This document shows, one piece after another, positions 12,960 to 17,541 of a stretch of DNA of 17,541 nucleotides. The translations under genes and the position numbers were made by a program. The notes beneath the pieces were generated by a model, which worked only from the letters and a program-made list of their open reading frames with translations, searched no databases and had not been told where the DNA came from. The stretch comes from Candidatus Nanohaloarchaea archaeon (lineage in GTDB: Archaea > EX4484-52 > GLR71): positions 1-17,541 of the forward strand of contig DAOVHT010000011.1 of assembly GCA_030671745.1 (NCBI GenBank), written 5' to 3'. Position 1 is the first letter of the stretch; each line of letters starts with the position of its first letter.

Positions 12960-14876
12960 TCACATCTTCTTCTTGAGTGCGCGCATGTCAACAACTTTCT
13001 CTGCATAAGTGTAGGTCTGACACGAATCATTGCATTTTCCGCAATGCGAACAGGTCCTGTCGATCACGATCTTCTTATCCACAATCTTGACTGACCCTCT
13101 CTTGCAGGTCTTGACACAGATACCGCAAAGGTTGCATGTATCGAATTTGATGATTGTCTTGACAAGCTCGATGAACATATCTTTTGCATCATCTTTAGAA
13201 TCCGATTTGATGACTATGTGCCCGCTGGCAAAAAGTGATATGTCGCATTTACCTGTACGGATCGTAATGGCGCCCAATTCCTCAGAATACCTGACACTGC
13301 CTAGTATATTGAACACGTCTGCAAGCTTCTCGAAATCTTTGATCCCGGAAACCACACCCTCGAGAGAGAATTTCTTGTCATGGCAAGGGACGATACCAGA
13401 AACACTGGACACACTATAATCTGTCTTCTTCTCTTGCGGCACAAGGTTGATGCCTTTAGTCTCAGAGATGCGGAGCATCTTCTTAGGGAAATCTTTCCAT
13501 CTCCAGAACCCGAGCCGCACATATTTCTTGCTGAGCATCCGCGATTCAGCCCAGTTGATAAGATACTGGTTGAATTTCTTATACTTATCATAATGGATAT
13601 CTTTCATTCTCTGGAATTCACAGTCAAGACCTGATGGGCACATCCAGCACCCGACCCTCTCAAAGCCCATCTCATAGAGCTTATTGTACCTCAATTTTTT
13701 AGACAATATGAAGAACCATACCTCAAGGGATCGCCATTCAAGTATTGGGTATGCACTGACCTGCCCTGGGACGAACGGATTAGAATCCTCACGTTTTGAC
13801 ATAGCCCTTGAGAATGACTCGCTTTTCCTCTTCCCTTCAAAAGTGAGGCATCCCTCTGGATAATTGAGTGATACATATTCAGCCATGGGCGCAAGCTTAT
13901 GTGTCTTGCAGCACCAACGATAGTCTTTTGCCGGCGGTCCGAAAGTATCCATCTCTGAATAGAAATCTTTATCGTTTCTGAGCAGCCGTATCTTTTTCTT
14001 CAGACGTTTCTGCATCATTGTGATGTAATCTATAGTTTCAGGGAACTCAAGACCCGTATCAATGAATATGACCTCAAAATTATTAGTGACCTCTTTCACA
14101 AGTTCCAGCACAACAAGACTGTCCTTGCCGCCACTGAATGCGACAGTCAGTGGTTTCCTATTTTGTTCCATGGATGTCTTGATGAATTCTTTGGCTTCCT
14201 TCTCGATGATTGAAAGCGCACCCTTGTTCGCTATTATAGCTTTTTGGATATCGCTCAGCTGATTAGAGAACGCCAATTCTTCCCGGGTGATATCGATTAT
14301 CTTGATGACATTCTTTGCCTCAGTAAGTTCTCTCTTGATAAGTGCCTTACCTATCATCTTGTTAGGGAAGATTAGGATTGCATAGTCACCGATATTGAAT
14401 TTTTCACTGGATAATGTAACTATATTGTCTGAATCAAGATACTTGCCTTTAAGGTGCCCTTTAGGCATCTTCTTGACCCTTATCTTCCGTATAGATGATT
14501 TATCGAACACGACACACCCTTCAATTGATGGTATGAATCTGTATACTTTCTCAAGGATATCAAACTCAAGATTACCGATAATGACACCGTCAACGATGAC
14601 CTCATCAACCTTGTCAAGTCCGGAAGTCTTGGCAAGATAAATTGTCTTCTTGCGCATGACCTTTCCCGTGCGCGAACCGTAAGAATTGGTGATCTGCTTA
14701 TTTATCTCAAGTTTTTCAGTCTCAAATGCAGGTCTGACCTCACCGTTACCGGTAACACTGATCGCTTTGCCGCGTCCACCGCAGATATCGCATTTCTTGC
14801 GCAAGAGTGGTACATTGCATTCATGGCACCATCTGACATATGTCGCCTGCCTCTGCATTCTATTTTTTCGTTGCAT
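12960..14876 (-). CDS. PAPS-reductase-like ATP pyrophosphatase with zinc ribbon and ferredoxin modules
   Basis: 638 residues in several parts. The N-terminal zinc ribbon has Cys17, Cys20, Cys29 and Cys32. A middle region near 130-185 (GHLKGKYLDSDNIV, then GDYAILIFPNKMIGKAL) looks like a PUA-type RNA-binding domain. The PP-loop domain has SGGKDS (248-253), a CC pair (322-323) and CWMCPSG (410-416). The C-terminus carries two CxxCxxCxxxC clusters for two [4Fe-4S] centres. Similar proteins in methanogens are annotated as PAPS reductases, but the RNA-binding part and clusters suggest sulfur transfer or nucleotide activation on RNA; the true reaction is unknown. The frame reaches 14978 inside the tRNA exon, but a TATA box (minus TTCTATAAATC) centred near 14902 points to a leaderless start at ATG 14876, which is chosen. 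An ATG at 14858 is an alternative. Confidence 0.88.
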   Translation of the reverse strand: MQRKNRMQRQATYVRWCHECNVPLLRKKCDICGGRGKAISVTGNGEVRPAFETEKLEINKQITNSYGSRTGKVMRKKTIYLAKTSGLDKVDEVIVDGVIIGNLEFDILEKVYRFIPSIEGCVVFDKSSIRKIRVKKMPKGHLKGKYLDSDNIVTLSSEKFNIGDYAILIFPNKMIGKALIKRELTEAKNVIKIIDITREELAFSNQLSDIQKAIIANKGALSIIEKEAKEFIKTSMEQNRKPLTVAFSGGKDSLVVLELVKEVTNNFEVIFIDTGLEFPETIDYITMMQKRLKKKIRLLRNDKDFYSEMDTFGPPAKDYRWCCKTHKLAPMAEYVSLNYPEGCLTFEGKRKSESFSRAMSKREDSNPFVPGQVSAYPILEWRSLEVWFFILSKKLRYNKLYEMGFERVGCWMCPSGLDCEFQRMKDIHYDKYKKFNQYLINWAESRMLSKKYVRLGFWRWKDFPKKMLRISETKGINLVPQEKKTDYSVSSVSGIVPCHDKKFSLEGVVSGIKDFEKLADVFNILGSVRYSEELGAITIRTGKCDISLFASGHIVIKSDSKDDAKDMFIELVKTIIKFDTCNLCGICVKTCKRGSVKIVDKKIVIDRTCSHCGKCNDSCQTYTYAEKVVDMRALKKKM

Positions 14877-14935
14877 TTTTATGATCTCACATCTATGATT
14901 TATAGAACTAGACATATATAATAAAAATAAAAAAG

Positions 14936-15114
14936 TGAGCCCGAAGGGATATTCCTGAAAAGACTCCGAAGCGCGCATATTAAATCAATAATTAACAAGT
15001 GACTTCACATCATAAATGTGAATGTCGCTCACGCCTTGAGGGAGTCCCCTCAATTTGAACCCTCGACCTACTGGTCCGAAGCCAGTCGCTCTATCCAAAC
15101 TGAGCCACGAGCCC
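14936..15114 (-). tRNA. tRNA-Arg(UCG) interrupted in the T loop
   Basis: The 5' part (15114-15053) gives acceptor GGGCTCG, D arm GCTC/GAGC, anticodon arm ACTGG-CTTCGGA-CCAGT with anticodon UCG (arginine, CGA codons), variable AGGTC and T stem GAGGG with loop TTCAAAT. The matching 3' part CCCTT-CGGGCTC-A is at 14948-14936. It completes the T stem and acceptor with 12 pairs, three of them G-U, then runs into a T-rich tract that can end transcription. CCA is not encoded. A TATA-like stretch is about 29 bases upstream (near 15140). The ~104 bases between the parts are an intron. The mature tRNA is about 75 bases. Confidence 0.85.
14949..15052 (-). other. tRNA intron in the T loop with bulge-helix-bulge-like fold
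   Basis: 104 bases, inserted at about position 59/60. A repeated AT at the ends makes the exact cut ambiguous without changing the mature tRNA. Exon GTTC (15060-15057) pairs with GAAT (14954-14951). An unbroken 13-bp helix joins 15053-15041 to 14967-14955, with small bulges on each side (AAA and AT/C), much like the motif cut by archaeal splicing endonuclease. The outer helix is the T stem. Inside lies a perfect 7-bp hairpin (15004-15010/15016-15022), and TTGAGGG/CCCTCAA (15053-15047/15042-15036) is a competing fold. No ORF and no clear box C/D pair. Confidence 0.75.
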
Positions 15115-15147
15115 ACAGGATTAAATGAACATATAGTTTTTTAAATG

Positions 15148-16275
15148 TTACAATTTGAGATCTTTATCTTTTATGTCAAATACTTTCTTGCAAAGCCTTG
15201 AAAACACGACATTTTTGAGGTATTTTATGTCATTTATAGGTGCTACTGCAGTTTCAGTTTTATTTGTCATTATATTGGTCTTTGCGATATATTCTTCAAT
15301 GGCCTGGATGTTTTTATAATAAGTACTATAATCTTTATAGACACACAATGATATGTATTCATTTTCATCATATATCCTCAAGATATGATGTGGGTGTTTA
15401 AGATCGAGGTATTTTACAAAATCAATCCGTTCTTCAATACTTTTTGCTTGATTGAATCTAAATGATTTATAGGTGATCAGCTCATTATCAAGTTTTTTAA
15501 GTACTGGTATGATGACCGGTTTCAATATACCTTTATCTAGGATTTTTCGTTTTATCTTCCGGACTGTCTGAAGATTGATACCTGTCATTTCGGAAAGAGC
15601 TTTATTGTCTTTGTCTGGATATTTGCATAGGTTGAATACAATTTTTTTCTCGTTTACATTCAGGTTTACTGTCTTAGGTATCCTGTCTTTGATACTGTAT
15701 CTATCAAGACCCTCATTATCTTCCTGTATGTCTAATCTGAATATATGTCTGATCAGATTTGCATAGTCGAAATAGATATTTGCATGTTTTAACGCAAAAT
15801 TGACATATTTTGGATACCCTTCTGCAAATATGCCGTGTTTCTTCCATTTCTTTTCAAAATCATATTCTCCTGTCTTAAGTTTTGCAAAATCCTTCACAAA
15901 ATTGATACCTACATAAACAGAATCTGTGATTATTGTAAATACACTATTATTGTATCTTTCCAGCACTCGTCTTGCTAGTTTTTTTAATGTTTCTTTGTCT
16001 ATGTTCGGATTTATCTGAAAAAATGTATTTTTGATGATATCTTCATTGATATATTCAGAACCTATCCTATATTTGAATCTGTAGACTTTATTGTCTTTAA
16101 GACGTTTCTTGATTGATGTGACTGTGGACCTTTTGAGGTCTATCTTTTCAGAAAGTTCTTGATCTGTCTTTAGTGGCCATCTTGTTATTGCGTACAATAC
16201 AAGTTTTTCATTATATGAGAGTTTATCTGGTTTTATTCTTTTTATTTGATTTGCTGTTATTATCTCCGAAGACAT
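15148..16275 (-). CDS. protein with two related helix-turn-helix units, likely regulator
   Basis: 375 residues. Two similar segments, about 20-66 (NEKLVLYAITRWPLKTDQEL) and 205-255 (NEKKIVFNLCKYPDKDNKAL), each look like a winged helix of the Lrp/MarR style; each is followed by a mixed alpha/beta stretch of about 120-140 residues, so the protein seems built from a duplicated HTH-plus-sensor unit. Ligand and targets unknown. The frame can start at a TTG (16317), but a TATA box (minus TTTATAAAATTT, about 16297-16306) is 26 bases before the ATG at 16275, so a leaderless start there is chosen. Composition is AT-rich. TGATAA-type repeats and a palindrome (16352-16378) in the divergent promoter region could be its own operator. 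Stop TAA. Confidence 0.75.
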   Translation of the reverse strand: MSSEIITANQIKRIKPDKLSYNEKLVLYAITRWPLKTDQELSEKIDLKRSTVTSIKKRLKDNKVYRFKYRIGSEYINEDIIKNTFFQINPNIDKETLKKLARRVLERYNNSVFTIITDSVYVGINFVKDFAKLKTGEYDFEKKWKKHGIFAEGYPKYVNFALKHANIYFDYANLIRHIFRLDIQEDNEGLDRYSIKDRIPKTVNLNVNEKKIVFNLCKYPDKDNKALSEMTGINLQTVRKIKRKILDKGILKPVIIPVLKKLDNELITYKSFRFNQAKSIEERIDFVKYLDLKHPHHILRIYDENEYISLCVYKDYSTYYKNIQAIEEYIAKTNIMTNKTETAVAPINDIKYLKNVVFSRLCKKVFDIKDKDLKL

Positions 16276-16351
16276 AGTATTGTATTTTTTACTAAATTTT
16301 ATAAATGTTTTTGTCAAAATGATAACTATTTCGCAATTATATGTACTCCTC

Positions 16352-16378
16352 TGATAAATATGTCAATCATGTTTATCA
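16352..16378. promoter_or_regulatory. inverted repeat between divergent promoters
   Basis: TGATAAATAT (16352-16361) pairs with ATGTTTATCA (16369-16378), 10 pairs with one wobble and a 7-base centre. Another TGATAA is at 16320-16325. The site lies between the TATA of the two-HTH protein (about 16302, leftward) and that of the candidate RNA (about 16395, rightward), where an operator acting on both would sit. Inference only. Confidence 0.4.
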
Positions 16379-16390
16379 AAAAAGAAAACC

Positions 16391-16400
16391 TTTATATACT
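16391..16400 (+). promoter_or_regulatory. strong TATA box for the candidate RNA
   Basis: GAAAACC followed by TTTATATACT is a near-textbook archaeal BRE plus TATA box. It predicts a start near 16421 on the plus strand, where no protein gene begins. Confidence 0.6.
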
Positions 16401-16420
16401 TTAACTGACTATATATTTAT

Positions 16421-16540
16421 CCCTGAAACCAAAATAAAATATCATGTTTTATGGACTCTCTCCATCAAAGGAATCATTGATTCCTTGGGTGTCTGGTATC
16501 TTAGGGGGTATCAGACATCCAATCCAGGGTTATTATAACC
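16421..16540 (+). ncRNA. candidate structured small RNA
   Basis: From the start predicted by the TATA box, CCCTG (16421-16425) pairs with CAGGG (16525-16529) as a closing helix. Inside lie three hairpins: 16434-16440/16446-16452 (7 bp), 16468-16475/16479-16486 (perfect 8 bp) and 16487-16500/16507-16520 (14 bp). The last needs three G-U pairs, which form only in the plus-strand RNA, supporting that direction. The second and third hairpins abut and can stack. No box C/D or H/ACA signature and no known family recognised. The 3' end is uncertain; GGTTATTATAACC (16528-16540) may end it. It converges on gatB. Confidence 0.5.
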
Positions 16541-16541
16541 A

Positions 16542-17541
16542 TCATTTAAGTTCTAGAAGAATCTCTTTTTTAGCAGTGTTGGCGTCAATCTGACCTTTGG
16601 TTGCGCGCATGACCTGTCCTACAAGGAAATGCAGTGATTTCTCATTACCGCTTTTATAATCATTGACTGCAACCTCATTCGTTTCAATGACTTTCTTGAC
16701 AATGTCCTTTATCTTGCCTTTATCCTCAATCTTACCAAGACCCAATGTCTTAGCAACACTCTTATCATCTTTTTTGAGTTCAACCATCTTCCGTATGATC
16801 TGTTCCGTGACATGGTCAGTATAATCTTTTTTCGCAAATGATGACAATAAACTGATTATCCATTCATCCTTAAGCCCTGAACCTATATAGGTAGTATCAT
16901 TATAGTTCAATGTCTTTTTCAGCGGTCCTGAGATCCAGCCCGCCGCAATCTTGGCGCCCACTTTCTTTGCAGCTTTCTCAAATATGTCAGATATCGCCTT
17001 CTCGCTTGTGAGTTTCTCAGCCTCTTTCTCGTGCATGCCATACTCTTTGATGAACCGTTTCTGTCTCTGGTCAGGCAACTCAGGCAATCCTTTCTTGAGC
17101 TTGTCGATAAGTGATTTCTTGATCTCAATCTTAGTGAGATCAGGTTCAAAAGTATAGCCGTAATCAGCCTCGGTCTCTTTCTTCCTCATAGTCTTAGTGA
17201 CACCCAACTGCGGGTTCCATTGCCGTGATTCGAGCGTGATGACACCACCGCCACGCACAACATTCTTCTGCCTTATGTGTTCATAGTTGAGCGCTCTCTC
17301 AATCTCTTTAGTCCCTGTGATGTTCTTGATCTCAACCCTTTCCCCGCCATTGATGGACAGGTTGCCGTCCGACTTGAGCGCAGCCTCACTGGCAAAGTCA
17401 TAGATGCCCAAGTAATCAAATATCTGCCCGATCTTCTGCAAGTATAATCGCGCCTCCTCTGGCGTGGAAAAATCAGGCTCGGTCACAATTTCAATAAGTG
17501 GTGTGCCTGCCCTGTTATAGTCGACAAGTGTGTATCCGCCC
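16542..17541 (-). CDS. gatB: Asp/Glu-tRNA amidotransferase subunit B (3' part, runs off window)
   Basis: About 332 residues visible; the 5' part lies beyond 17541, as the frame is open there and reads DYNRAGTPLIEIVTEPDF, a GatB signature. With GatC and GatA it turns Glu-tRNA(Gln) or Asp-tRNA(Asn) into the amide form, GatB being the tRNA-dependent kinase. The GDN/ERVEIKNI-like strand, RQ segment and helical stretch belong to the catalytic cradle. The end carries the YqeY-like tail domain (LHFLVGQVMRATKGQIDA) that contacts the tRNA. The archaeal GatDE type is less likely because GatE has a different motif at this place. The GTG at 17486 is an internal codon, not the start. Stop TGA; converges with the candidate RNA. 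Confidence 0.93.
   Translation of the reverse strand, partial: GGYTLVDYNRAGTPLIEIVTEPDFSTPEEARLYLQKIGQIFDYLGIYDFASEAALKSDGNLSINGGERVEIKNITGTKEIERALNYEHIRQKNVVRGGGVITLESRQWNPQLGVTKTMRKKETEADYGYTFEPDLTKIEIKKSLIDKLKKGLPELPDQRQKRFIKEYGMHEKEAEKLTSEKAISDIFEKAAKKVGAKIAAGWISGPLKKTLNYNDTTYIGSGLKDEWIISLLSSFAKKDYTDHVTEQIIRKMVELKKDDKSVAKTLGLGKIEDKGKIKDIVKKVIETNEVAVNDYKSGNEKSLHFLVGQVMRATKGQIDANTAKKEILLELK

Noticed and set aside
14877..14978. N-terminal extension of the PAPS-like protein to 14978
   Set aside because: It reads through the 3' exon of the tRNA and the TATA box; the zinc ribbon begins after 14876.
14936..15114. Integration of a mobile element into the tRNA T arm
   Set aside because: The 3' piece completes the tRNA and lies only about 100 bases away, with a bulge-helix-bulge-like fold and no integrase; an intron fits better.
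16341..16538. 65-codon plus-strand frame before gatB
   Set aside because: A strong TATA box and the multi-hairpin RNA lie inside it, it has no ribosome site, and its product looks like no protein; the candidate RNA explains the region better.
1..17541. CRISPR arrays, insertion sequences or replication origin
   Set aside because: No regularly spaced repeats, transposase or integrase frame, or origin-type repeat cluster was seen; the repeated palindromes are promoter-linked operators.

Overview
The window reads as archaeal chromosome. The signs are an archaeal-type SRP (7S) RNA, a split tRNA-Arg gene with an intron in the T loop, a GatB-type amidotransferase gene, TATA boxes about 26 bases upstream of several AUG codons (leaderless transcripts), an archaeal-type nicotinate phosphoribosyltransferase, and a PAPS-reductase-like protein with zinc ribbon and ferredoxin modules as seen in methanogens and other archaea. 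I cannot place the lineage more closely; a DPANN or euryarchaeal lineage is possible. Most genes are on the minus strand.

Layout. Positions 1-8030 hold an NAD gene neighbourhood read leftward: nrtR (Nudix plus winged-helix regulator), a radical SAM gene, a 29-codon ORF, a PLP-dependent aminotransferase-like gene, NAD kinase, pncB, pncA, nadE, a Nudix hydrolase, and a TraB-family gene that appears to have its own promoter. Five copies of a 17-bp palindrome (AGTGT-N7-ACACT) lie just in front of pncA (one), pncB (two) and the radical SAM gene (two), each placed where it would overlap a TATA box or transcription start. The NrtR-like protein encoded next door is the obvious candidate to bind them. 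The known enzymes give nicotinamide to nicotinate to NaMN, then NaAD to NAD to NADP. The NaMN adenylyltransferase is not in the window. The radical SAM and aminotransferase genes share the operator with pncA and pncB but belong to no NAD step I know, so they are the main candidate for something new. A tandem pair of related hairpins lies between the aminotransferase and NAD kinase genes.

Positions 8048-12190 hold a helix-turn-helix/metallophosphoesterase fusion in AT-rich sequence, a membrane-anchored Lon-type (S16) protease, the SRP RNA, cysteinyl-tRNA synthetase (plus strand, apparently leaderless) and two adjacent small two-helix membrane proteins of similar design. Positions 12200-12960 are AT-rich and hold an unrecognised 142-residue protein and a possible 32-codon leaderless ORF.

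Positions 12960-17541 hold the multidomain PAPS-reductase-like iron-sulfur protein, tRNA-Arg(UCG) interrupted in the T loop by about 104 bases that fold into a bulge-helix-bulge-like structure, a protein with two related helix-turn-helix units, a candidate structured plus-strand RNA with its own strong TATA box, and the 3' part of gatB, which runs off the right edge.
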